A stretch of DNA of 64,000 nt from Sipunculus nudus. Lineage: Eukaryota; Annelida; Sipuncula; Golfingiida; Sipunculidae. The notes below the pieces were generated by a model, which was not told where the DNA came from, searched no databases, and saw only the letters and a list, made by a program, of their open reading frames with translations. A program made the position numbers and the translations under genes. Of this stretch, positions 12,965 to 23,956 are shown piece by piece (the first letter of the stretch is position 1; each line of letters begins with the position of its first letter). The stretch covers positions 69,425,676 to 69,489,675 of the forward strand of contig CM049316.1 of assembly GCA_026874595.1 (NCBI GenBank), read 5' to 3'.

Positions 12965-15680
12965 ATATCATACAAGCAGCTTCATCAAAACACGGAAACA
13001 CTTTTCTGAGCTGGAGAAAATGTAAATAAAGAAATCCATGCGTACATCACATATGTATGTCAGTCTGGTCTGTCTATCGTGGGACGCTGTTCATTTCAGT
13101 CTGGCTCCTCTTTGTGGAACTCTGCTGACTGCCCAGATGACGCCTGCAGCATGTTACCATCCGCACAGCTTCTTCCCGAAAAGATGAACTGCCCGCACAG
13201 TAAAGGATGATATTGGCGGTATATGCCAACATGTACCAACACTTTGTAACGGCCTTCATCAGATACATCATGGGAGAATGCATAGCGTATTTATAATACA
13301 AAATATACACAACACTGTAAGGAATATGAGTTGAAATATAAAATAAAGCTATCACCAACAAGAACTGAATTATTCTCCTTTCCTGTCTTTTGCGTTTTCC
13401 TCTCCTGCGCGACACCGTCTCGTTTCCAAGAAGTCGGTTTGAAATGACATTTGATCTAATGGTCATCATAGAGAAAAGAGCTTTTATTGCGCTTTTAACA
13501 AATTCATACAAGGCTGTACATAAAATAGCATAAGTCACATATAGTTCCAAATATCTACGCACAATAACGCACCTGTATTTGTAGTTATAGAAAGTCATTG
13601 TAAGAGCTGATAATGGAACGACAGAACATATGCCTAATATAATAATGATGATAATAATTATTACAGTGTTTCTGTACTTTGAAATCGTTGTGGAACGGAG
13701 TGGTACAGCTACAACAATGAACCTACTGATGCTGATATACAATACAATTGTACTTGATGTGAACATAGCAGTCTCTTTTAATATCATGAATGCAATACAT
13801 TGCCCTCGATTCACACCGATATCCTGAAGCCTGGTTGACGTCAGATACATCGTGTCTGAAGCTGTCAGGAAGATCAAGAGAAGCCCTGGCACACTCGTTC
13901 TGGTTTTCTTGGAGTACAACATAACTATGAGAGCAATGATGTTCCCAACACATCCACTGATGATAGCCACCTGCGAGAAATGTGTATATAACGTATCTGC
14001 AAAATCTTTCAAGAATGTTTGTGCAGAAGGCGAATTGGGTAAACTGAAGCCGTCAGTAAAAGCGGTTGTATTGGAGTCAGTGGTGCCCTCGGTTGAGGAG
14101 TTATTTTCCATGGTGTCGAATGTTTCTGAATAAAAAAAATATAATAAATTGTGAAAGATAAAAAGTATAATTTCTAATGTTATTGAATATACTTGGTTAA
14201 TTCGCGAATATACGCAATTACACAAGTCGTAAATGTTACTCTCCTAGGGACAAATCTTCGACATTACTTATCTAATATGTTCTCGGTTATTTTTAAATTA
14301 TCTTTAATACTGATTTTTTTTTATAAATAAGATACATTGGATACATTAATAATAATATATTAAAGATAACTGCTAGGATTGTTGGCTTCTTACTTTACGT
14401 TAAGTTCGAGAGTCACTGTATTGCGTAAACTACGTTTTATCACCTGGTAGGCTCTTATACACCTTAGAGGGAGCTATGCGGAGTCTAAAATGAGGAGAAA
14501 GCTATTCATCTGGATAAGTCGCCGAAGCTTTCTTATACTTTATGCATGAACAATTGTCAGAATATCGTTGATGCACAAGGACGCACTCTATGAACTTACA
14601 TCATGGGTTGTGTACCGAAACTAACTTCAAATTGATGCGCGCATCATCAGCACCCAAGGGGTCGTTTACCATTGGTCCGATACATTTCGGTTCCAACTGG
14701 CAAACCATCTGTTTCAGCCACAGCACGTATACTTTACATGAATACACCATTGTCATAGCAATTTGATTGGCAGTATTAAAGCAGGGACCACAGACTGTTA
14801 GCCAATGTGACTTTATATTAGTTGTGAGAGTAAAAGTTTACATTTACTTTCACGGGAAATAGTTGTTAATTCTCACTTCACGAAGCATAGCGTATTATCC
14901 ATGATGCCTTAGGGGAAGCCTCTTTAATTGATATACACGTAAAGACATATGAAACTACGGGAATCATTGGTCTCTTCCTTACCACAGTAAAGTCGCAATT
15001 ATAGCGTAATGTCTGTAATTGTAAAGCGAAACATATTAATTACAAGCACCTTATAGTAATTAATCATAATCATACTCAATTCTTCTAATGCCTTAATATC
15101 CCTTGCTGGTAAAAAATTTAGGTATCCGTTTTTCATTACATATACTAATATACCATTTTATCGTATAGGATGATAGCACTTGACATTCTTCAGATATATT
15201 TCTTTCTGTCTTTGTGTACATAATTATTGTAAACATTACTGGTATATTTACTATTTTATTTATTATCTTTTATATTGTTCAAACACGTGTTGTATATGTA
15301 TAATTCGATGCCATTCTGGTTAATGATCAATTTTGGCAAGTTCCCACATTCATCTCATTGGAAAAGCATTTTGGCACCAGACCTAGTTTGAACACGTATG
15401 CAAAGCATGAGAAAATGTATGGATGATTTGCACTGGAGTGCTTGTAAAAATGATTCAGATATAACATTCAGTTATAAATTATAAATTATACCCCATAAAC
15501 AGGGTCATCAAGACTCCGATAACTCCGATAGGTAGGGGTGGCATACCATTTCTGAATGCACTATGATACGTCTGTCTATTTGTAACACATCATTTTTTCC
15601 AATTCAGTGGGGATGAAATGTTCGAGAATCTAGGTTAAGGCATATGAATGAAGACCAATTTGGTTGACACTAATGTATTT
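12965..15680. repeat. Segmental duplication, copy B
   Basis: Homologous and parallel to 7375-11020. It carries the intact receptor gene and lacks the two MITE insertions seen in copy A, so at those points it shows the pre-insertion sequence. Divergence in the non-coding parts is clearly higher than in the receptor exon, with many small indels. Confidence 0.8.
13074..14111 (-). CDS. Rhodopsin-like (class A) G-protein-coupled receptor, intact
   Basis: A 345-residue seven-transmembrane receptor at the cell surface, presumably signalling through heterotrimeric G proteins. The start is the ATG at 14109-14111 rather than an upstream in-frame ATG at 14225, because a strong 3' splice site (TTTTTATTCAG) lies 14 bases before it. 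The N-terminus has NxS/T sites (N3, N4, N14). TM1 is about 48-67 with GCVGN (53-57), TM2 about 73-93 with LTASD (82-86). C105 and C181 fit the conserved TM3-loop 2 disulfide. TM3 ends in S129-R130-F131 instead of DRY. TM4 is about 148-170, TM5 187-212, TM6 248-272 with HIPY and no CWxP, and TM7 288-307. NIILY (300-304) replaces NPxxY, followed by the helix 8-like SSSFREE. Loop 3 is very basic. It is the functional partner of the pseudogene at 7770-8734. Family identity beyond class A, perhaps a lineage-specific peptide or chemosensory receptor, cannot be settled here. Confidence 0.92.
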   Translation of the reverse strand: MENNSSTEGTTDSNTTAFTDGFSLPNSPSAQTFLKDFADTLYTHFSQVAIISGCVGNIIALIVMLYSKKTRTSVPGLLLIFLTASDTMYLTSTRLQDIGVNRGQCIAFMILKETAMFTSSTIVLYISISRFIVVAVPLRSTTISKYRNTVIIIIIIIILGICSVVPLSALTMTFYNYKYRCVIVRRYLELYVTYAILCTALYEFVKSAIKALFSMMTIRSNVISNRLLGNETVSRRRGKRKRQERRIIQFLLVIALFYISTHIPYSVVYILYYKYAMHSPMMYLMKAVTKCWYMLAYTANIILYCAGSSSFREEAVRMVTCCRRHLGSQQSSTKRSQTEMNSVPR

Positions 15681-17320
15681 ACACTAATGATCCTAAGTTG
15701 TAACCACCCGATAATTGCGACATTGATGTTTTGATGATAAAAAAAATTTACAGTATGTATATTAATCAAAGAGAATATGGATATAGAATTTCATCGTACA
15801 TGGTATAAATGTTCCTTGGCAATTTAAAAGATTCAATATTCAATTTTTAAATGCAGGTGCGTGAAAATCCCCTGGTTAATTTGCATCATCTCTCATCTTG
15901 AATCTTGATCTTTTCAGGGAACTGTGACTGCAATAAACAAAGAGGTTACGTTGGTGCGAAACATAACTTAAACTCAGTATTGGGTGACACCTGGTGGGAA
16001 CACAGGAGATAATTGATCCTATACACTATTTGAAATGAGGAAGATAGCGATCTGATGTGGAACTAGGGATATTAATGTAACACTTTATAAGAGGGTGATA
16101 ATATTTTGTGTCTACTTTAGCTCGGTTAAAAAATTGAATGTATGCAATAGGAAGAAACACACTGTTAATTAAAATCACTTAGACTAACTGACAAAACTGA
16201 CAATTATTTCTACTACTGAGCACTGAGAAATGAGGTGAAGGTTATTCCTTATAACTGTGTCGCAGCTAAATGGGATTTTATTGGATATATAAATAGCAAC
16301 GATTGCTTTTGGCTATGTATAGATGGAACATGGGGGAAATGGTTATGAGGCCCAGCAAGGTAGCAAATACTGAAAATCAAGCGTTGATTTTACATTGACT
16401 GTCATGTATTTTACAAGTATATGGTTGCACTGACGTAATTTGGGACAGTGACATACACAACATTATGCGAATGGGGAAGTAGGATGTACAATATAGTCCA
16501 AGTATAAGAGTACAGAGTTAAGTTTTTTGTGCAGTAATTAGTTTAAATTATCAAGTGGCGGCATTAAAGTTAGCCTGCGGTCTAAGGAGTCATGTCACTC
16601 AACGATGTATCTTCTACCGCCATTGAATGGTCACACAATAAACTATTGAATATTCTATTGTTTCTCGCTGAACCGCAAGTCGTCATGTGTACATCCTACG
16701 TATGATTGGAATCTGAATTAAAATGCTTATTTCCAATTGATACGCTATAACGTCGTAAACGTGTTTTGTGGGAAGAATTATAAAAAAAAACAACTATAGG
16801 GTCTGTCTTTATCATGTCAATATAAAGAAAGAATTTACGGTTTTTGACGACAATTTGACCATAAGTATTTAATCGAAACACAAATAGTACACGCCAGCTT
16901 AATACCAGTTTCCTGACCTGACCCTTGGAACGGCTGATCAATTATGAATGTATCATGACTGCTAGGCCGCATTATAATATTTATAATATACTGGCTGCTC
17001 CCGTGGAAAATCCACGGCTCTGTCTGATGTTAATGTTTGTAATGAGCTGATAGGAACTAAACGACGCATATTTTAATCCTAAGGTTTTTTTTTCAGGAAC
17101 TCTTGTCATGTGTTTCACTTATATGTTATAAAGATTACTTCTGCTAGAATTCTCCACGAACACCCTCCCTCAAAATATCAACATAGAAAGAAAAATTGTT
17201 CCATTCAAGAAATCACACAAAAAAATATTTTTTCCAGATTAACAACTTAGGTCCGACAGAAAATAAAAAGAAAACAGGTTGATATATTTCGATGAAAACA
17301 TTAAGCAAAGAAACCACTTT

Positions 17321-17395
17321 ACAGGCGATATAATGGAAATGGGGTTCAGTGGGGATTACAGATCGCTTCCTGAAAAAGCGTGACAGGCGAAAAAT
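17321..17395 (+). repeat. Dispersed repeat, copy 1
   Basis: Contains GATATAATGGAAATGGGG and then CTTCCTGAAAAAGCGTGACA. The same two motifs recur in the same order at 18048-18215, where the second copy is expanded by about 85 bases between them. The family is unidentified and non-coding. Confidence 0.55.
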
Positions 17396-17726
17396 GTTTT
17401 GCTGAACATTTGTAGAGGGTAAGGGGAAAGACATATCAATAGTCCATTTCATTTTTGGGGTAATAAAAATCATAAAACAATACATATTTTCTTATAAGCC
17501 ATTATGACAAAGGACCATTTCTTTGTCCCAGTATGGAAGCAACCGATTCGTATTTATTTTTTCTGCCACGCAAGGTGATCTCGTTTTACTGAAGCATGAC
17601 AGTGTTCATATACATGAAACGCATACACGTGAACAAATGACTGATATTTAAGGAGATTCTGATGGGGGTCTGTACGCCTTGACTACAGATTCTAGAGCGA
17701 TCTTAACAAATATATGTGAACCCATC

Positions 17727-17755
17727 CCCCCCCCCCCCCCCCACACACACACACC
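17727..17755. repeat. Poly-C followed by (CA)n
   Basis: About 16 consecutive C residues run directly into an ACACACAC stretch. Low complexity and prone to assembly and length error. Confidence 0.9.
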
Positions 17756-18047
17756 CCAACCAGAATGATAATTAAGTTGTGGGGCTTCTCTTTGGGAAAA
17801 AAAACCTTCATAAAAACACATTGCTTGGCCGAATTTTTGAAACCATGGTTATCATGGAAAGATATTTTTTAATTTAAAAAAATCAACATACCTGTAACCC
17901 ATAAAAAATTGTCAAACGGTGGTCACATCACTGGACTCAGTGCCCAGTGTTGACCAAGCTGAAAAGCCCTCGCATTGAAAGCGGAGTCACGTGGTCTTTG
18001 GATTAAAAACCTTTACTTTCTTTGGAGAGAGAGAAAATTCCTTTAGA

Positions 18048-18215
18048 GACGTTACAATGGATATGGGGGATCAATGGGGAATATAGTGGACCCGCGTGAC
18101 CGCGTATTACACTGAAATGCATTTTGGGCAGGACATGCGCTCTGGACACGGTCATGACAGGCCAGTGAAAATCCCTGAGGCGCCTCCTGAAAAAGCGTCA
18201 CTGGCGTGGAGGACC
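18048..18215 (+). repeat. Dispersed repeat, copy 2
   Basis: Begins with TACAATGGATATGGGGGATC and ends with CCTGAAAAAGCGTCACTGGC, matching the order of motifs at 17321-17395. A GC-rich insert separates the two halves. No coding potential was recognised. Confidence 0.5.
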
Positions 18216-19989
18216 TTGCAGCACAAAAGAAATAGGGGCACCTAATGGGGAAATATTAAAGTTATTAATTATTCAGCTTAATAGGGCATAATCCCGCAAA
18301 ATATAACAAACTTGTCTTAGAAGAGCACACCACCGATACGTCTGCCGAATTTGGAGAGTCAAATCATAACGGAAGCAGGTAAACCGTGGTCTAGAAAAAA
18401 ACCCAACTCCGTATTAATTATATTGATACACTATTTCTAAAGCACCCTATTCATAATCTTAAAACCTGCTCAAAGGCGCTGTACATTACATAAAATGTAT
18501 CTACTTAAACCATACAGTAAAAACAGAGCTCATCTGCACACTGTTTTAGAAACCAGATTGAGACAGGATCAAGCTCACAATGCTTTGAGTGAGCATCAGT
18601 TAGAATCTTCTTGGTCTCATCCTAGGTGGCTGGACTGAATATAGTCAGCTCAGTGCCTTCAAAAGTTCAGTCACTTTCACGGAAGTCAGTAGTATTCTCT
18701 CTACTAGCTTGATAAATAACAGTCCGAATTATAGCAATCTTAGTTTAAAAGAACTGATTAAAACCCTCTGCTGAATCAGCAGCAGATTCATGCTCAGATA
18801 GAACAGATTAACCTATGTCCCCCATTAGAGTTTTAGTTAATCTATATATTTGCTTTTGGTCTCTTTCGAACGCATCTATATATATTTACCAATTTGAGAA
18901 TTAGTTATGCTCAGTGTGATAAAGAAAACTGCTTGTAATTTGCACTGCAGTCGGTAAAGATCTCCATTGATTTTAAGTTTTGTTTATTGCCGAATACGCT
19001 CTTTCCTCCTCTTTCCATGCTTTGCCTTACGATACTCTTCTGTATACCGTGGTTAATTGGTCTCAGAGTAATTTTTTTTGTGATCAAAGGTGCATGCTGA
19101 TTTAATAATTCTCCAAGGACACAATTATAATTTTTTTTATATTATGTTATAAGGGCCTTCCAGTAATGTTTTCATGGCTACTCTATGTTTTTATGATACT
19201 TTAGCCATTAGTTATAGCATAGATTAAGGAGTAACATTTGGATTTATTTTCGTGGTATTAATTCACGAGTTACGGTATTTCAGGAATGTACTATTATTAA
19301 TGATTAAAAAAATCTCCAAGGAAAAGCGACCCGCCACAGTCTTGGGTTTCAGATGCTTCATGAATTTACAATAAGGGTACATAAAATATGTTTCCTTATT
19401 TTATGAATTGAATAAGTAAATCATTGGTGATATACAAGGTTTCGAGCTAGGTATAATGTGCATTTCAATTATTTAGTTTTTATTATATTAAAAATAACTG
19501 TAGATGAATTGTAAAATCCTCCAGGATGAAAATCATGCTTAGAGCAGTAAGGTAGGCAAAAATGCTATATGCAGTTGTTTCCATGCTATCCTTATCCAGG
19601 TCTTTATCATTATCCAAAAACGTATGTCTCTGCACTATTCTTTCATCACAAAACATTTACCTATATAACACGGGGTATTTCGGCAGTCAATCTGATTGAT
19701 TTGATTTACATAATGCCAGACGCACTTTTTGTTGCATACTTTTCCTGAAAAGATAATACAATGATCATATGTAGAGAATTATATAATATTTTATTCCCAA
19801 ATAAATAAAAATTTAATGTATGTTATTCTTTATTTAAGGCGAAAAATGCCTGGTGTTACAGGTATATATCATTGGTATTCTAGCTTAGTCTTTATACACT
19901 AATGCGTCTACATCAACATTACGGTCGTTTACCAAGCGCAAGTAAATTTCTACGAGGAGGATATTCCAGAGATGGCTTAATGACAAGCA

Positions 19990-21890
19990 TTAGAAGAACA
20001 AGTGACCCATGGGTCATGACGCTCAGCTGACTGGGAAGAGATTCGCAACAGGAAAGTTAAACATCTGAATGGTAGTATATACCAATTCAACTGAAGCATC
20101 AAACAGATTAACCAACAGGCCAAGATTGTGTCTGTATTTATGTATCTCAAAAATAGAGAAAAAATGCGTAAACTTGAACAAAAGATACAAGTGGCTCCGC
20201 CAGTCTGCAGAAACTATTAAAAACACTTAATGGTCAATGTCCATGCAGAGAATCATGGTGATCTCTGGATTAGGTGTTCAGACACTTCAGCTTTTGTATC
20301 AAATTTTCAATTATTCTGAGGGATACATCAGAGTCCTATAGCTTGAAGGATATGGGTAACAGAGACCTACTTTCAGGTTTCCAGAGACACTATTCATGGG
20401 CCTCCTTTTATGACAAGAATGAAGATTCCAGGTCCAGTTGTTACAATTTGTGCAACGTTAACAGATGACAGCACCCTTAAAGGTCTCAAAAATAGAGAAA
20501 AAAATTCGAAAAATTGAATAGAATATAGGTGGCACCACCAGTCTGCAGAAACTGATGAAACACTCCATAATCAATATCCATGCAAAGAATCATGATGATC
20601 TCTGCATTAGTTGTTCAGATACTTCAGCTTTTGAAACAATTATTCAGAGGGATACTTCGGAGTCCTATAGCTTGAAGGATATTGGAAACAGAGACCTAAT
20701 TTCAAGTTTCCACAGACACTTTTCATGGGCCTCCTTGCATGACAATATGAAGATTCTAGGTCCAGTTGTTGCGGTTTGTACACTGTTGGCAGATAACCAC
20801 ATATTTAATGGTCTCATAAATAGAGAAAAAAATTCGTAAAAATTTGAAAAAAAATAGAGGTGGCGCACCCAGTCTGCAGAAATTGATGGATACCTCATGA
20901 TCAATAAGTAAGCCAAAAATCATGACCATCAGTGTTGTAGTTATTGAGATACTGCAGTTTTTGTATCAAATTTTTCATTATTCTCGAGGGTATTTTGGAG
21001 CCATACAGCTTAAAGGATATGGGTAACAGAGACCTAATTTCATGAGTCTCCCTGTGTGTCAAGAATGAAGATTCTAGGTTCAGTTGTTATGATTTGTGCC
21101 CTGTTAACAGATGTTCATATCTTTAAAGGTCTAAAATATATAGAACAAAAAATCGTAAAAAAAAAGAACAAATACAGGTGGTGCCATCAGTCTGCAGAAA
21201 CTGATGAAACACTCCATGATCAATATCCATGCAAACAATTATGGTGATCTCTGCATTAGTTGTTCAGATACTTCAGCTTTTGTATCAAATTTTCCATTAT
21301 TCTGAGCTGTACTTTGGAGTGCCATAGCTCAAACTATATGGGTAACAGAGACCTATAATTTCAAGTTTCCATGGAGACTTTTCATGGGTCTCCCTGTGTG
21401 TCAAGAATGAAAATTCTAGGTCCAGTCGTTACGATTTGTACCCTGTTGACAGATAACTACATCCTTAAAGGTCTCAAAAATAGAGAAAGAAAATGTAAAA
21501 AATCGAAAAATACAGGATGCGCCACCAGTCTGCAGAAACTGATGAAATATCTTATGATCAATATGTATCCTTAAATTCATGACCATCAGTGATGTAGTTA
21601 ATGAGATATTGAAGTTTTTGTTTGAATTTTTCACTATTCTGGGGGGGGGTACTTTTGGGCCCATAGGTCAAAGAATATGGGTAACAGAGACCTAATTTCT
21701 GGTTTCCAAGGAGATTTTCATGGACCTCTCAGAATGTCAAGTTACAAGATTCTAGGTCCAGCGGTTACGATTTGTGCCTGGTTAACGGACAGACGGACGG
21801 ACAGACGGACAGACGGACGCCTGACAAAGAGTGATCACTATAGCTCAGATGACTTACTGTCAGCTGAGCTAAAAATCATCCGGAGACGAG
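19990..21890 (+). repeat. ~330-bp tandem array ending in ACGG microsatellite (pearl-like)
   Basis: At least five diverged units follow each other. Anchors such as CATGCAAAGAATCATGATGA recur in diverged form near 20241, 20579, 20909, 21228 and 21563. Each unit also carries TATGGGTAACAGAGACCTA, a TTCTAGGTCCAGTTGTTA-type block, and AAAATAGAGAAAAAA followed by GTCTGCAGAAACTGATGAA. The last unit runs into an ACGG/ACAG tetranucleotide run and ends near CAGCTGAGCTAAAAAT. Tandem core units plus a tetranucleotide microsatellite match the published description of bivalve 'pearl' elements, and some Helitron-related elements look alike. The open frames here are by-products of the repeat. Confidence 0.8.
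21785..21819 (+). repeat. (ACGG/ACAG)n microsatellite
   Basis: Alternating ACGG and ACAG tetramers at the end of the ~330-bp array, directly before its terminal block with GTGATCACTATAGCTCAGAT. Confidence 0.9.
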
Positions 21891-23686
21891 TTATCACGAT
21901 ACGAAGGAACATCACTAAGAGGAAAATTATTTATCAATAAAAGAAAAAATATTGTATACTCTTCAGAATAAGGCCATTCTTTACACAAAGGAAACTGTCT
22001 ACATTAACCAAGACCTGTTTACTTCGGATAATAAGGAGATAAAATATATTTTTAAAAAATAAAGGATACTTTAGATAACACTTTAAAGTGTTCCTTTGCT
22101 CTATTTGCTCTATGTACACAAGGTCACCCCAGTACCTGGAGAGGAAAATAATCTTTGGTAAAATCACCGACATATTGTTAGTGTACTTACCTTACTCTGG
22201 GCTATTGTTGATCCCTATTGACTTAAACATTTGTCCAGCTGTCATTTAAAAGTCACTGACGTTCCCTGGATCATACAACGTGAGATTATAAATACTCATT
22301 CAAAATTTGCTGGTTCTCTTTATATTTTAAGCATTTATCAACCCATATTAATAAAGTCTCAAACGGAATTGATTTATCTGTATATGTTGGTTTTATATTG
22401 CCATGGACACAGAGCAAAACTAGCATCTTTTAACTATAACTGATGTAAATAGACAACACAGTGTTACATATTATAAGTTACATTTAACCAGCAACTTTAT
22501 AATATGTTTCACTACGACCTCTAATAAATAATATCTAAATTGAGAAAAACATCCTGTATGTCTGTGCTTGCATATTCAGTTTTTTTAATTATCGATCACA
22601 TTGATCACAATTTTGCGTGATGGGGAGGGTCGACAGCACATCGCAACCTCCACTTACATGTTTAAAAATGTCAGAACTACACTTGCATTTGATGATCCAT
22701 GGTCGTGTTGTTTGATTAGCTTTAATGTAACTTTTTAATTACTGGAGCGAGGAAGCTGTTATTTTCCCAGTTCATGTTTCTGTGAATATATAAATTCATA
22801 ACGTGCGGGACGCCACCTATGGCCACATTTACATCATTTTGTTAGAAGATTTAATTAAGCTTTATTAAGTCGGCATACTGTAAAACACGTCATTTTCGCG
22901 AAACTAAAATTTAGCAAAGTTGCAAAGTCCGACTTCTCTCAAGGAGGAGGAGAACTTATTATCAGCTCGTCATAACGGTCATACTTCCATAACTTACTAT
23001 ATCAAGATTCGTCATATTTTTGTGCAGAGAAGATCTTATTATCGTCGAGGTCAGCCTGTCTCTGTCAACCATGAAGCAAATCCATGCTGCGTGAGTAAGG
23101 CATGCTGTGGACAGAATGCGCAACGAGAGTCAAGCGATGTTCAGTGGCTTGGTCAAGTCTAGTGTCGTGGATGCGCTTTCATTACACGAGCCGAAGTCAC
23201 TGACACAGTAACGCGTAAAGATTATTTTGTTAATTCCAACAGGTTTCACCCCATTTTATTTATGTCACGTGCTTAGTTCATATTGTGATATATTTTCAAA
23301 TTTAATGAGTTGAGTTCGGTGTTTTTTATATGCTCAAAGTTCCCGTTAACACTACACCAAGGTCCAGACTTGTAAATATCTTTGTATGTTTTTACGACAA
23401 TAAAAATATTTTCAGAGACGTCTTTTTCACTGAACTAATATCCATAGATTTAATTAAAAAGGTCCGGATAAATTGAACCTCATATTCTTGCATTGGGCAT
23501 ACTTACAGCCGTATAACTGAGTATGGCATGTAATTTTTGCGAGCATTTATTATTTGTGAATCAAAGTTACCTCGCGAAATTCGCCAAAAAAATACGTTCG
23601 CGAAAATTTTCGGTTCTGCGCTATTAACTTTTGTTAAATAAAAGGCCATTCCACTTGTAATATGTTCAAGTTTCTCGACCAAGCTC

Positions 23687-23765
23687 GAAATTTTCGTGGT
23701 TTATATATTTTCATGGAATTCGTGGGTTACTTTTTTCCATGAAATTGAAACCCCCAGGAACATTG
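23687..23765. repeat. Stem-loop repeat with CGTGG/CCACG-type ends
   Basis: ATTTTCGTGG and GGAATTCGTGGGTTACTT are followed by CCATGAAATTGAAACCCCCA, an imperfect inverted arrangement. Related fragments lie near 24042-24065 (AATCCACGAAATTTTTAACC) and near 19247 (TTTCGTGGTATTAATTCACG). Such short palindromic repeats are common in bivalve genomes. The family assignment is an inference. Confidence 0.45.
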
Positions 23766-23904
23766 AGTTTGTTAAAAGTTTTGAATAGCCATCCGGCAGG
23801 CTCCCTTCATTGAGTAAGACGTAAAAGATTTCAGCAGTGACAGGCTCACACGTGTTTCTAATAAAGTAAGCCTGAAATTACACTAGTATCCGTGCATGGA
23901 CTTA

Positions 23905-23910
<6 letters not shown>

Positions 23911-23955
<45 letters not shown>

Positions 23956-23956
23956 T
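23911..23956. repeat. (CT)n microsatellite
   Basis: About 45 bases of CT dinucleotides with a single phase slip near the middle. Confidence 0.95.

Larger units (their letters stand above)
15681..19989. other. Intergenic, no gene recognised
   Basis: Open frames such as 16696-16941 and 17213-17485 (both minus) show no domain or signal peptide and are AT-driven. The stretch holds a pair of related GC-richer blocks at 17321-17395 and 18048-18215 and a poly-C/CA run at 17727-17755. No exon could be supported. Confidence 0.45.

Noticed and set aside
13630-14133. Plus-strand open frames opposite the 13-kb receptor (and the matching ones at 8253-8711)
   Set aside because: They are antisense shadows of the receptor exon. 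Their similarity to each other simply reflects the duplicated gene on the other strand.
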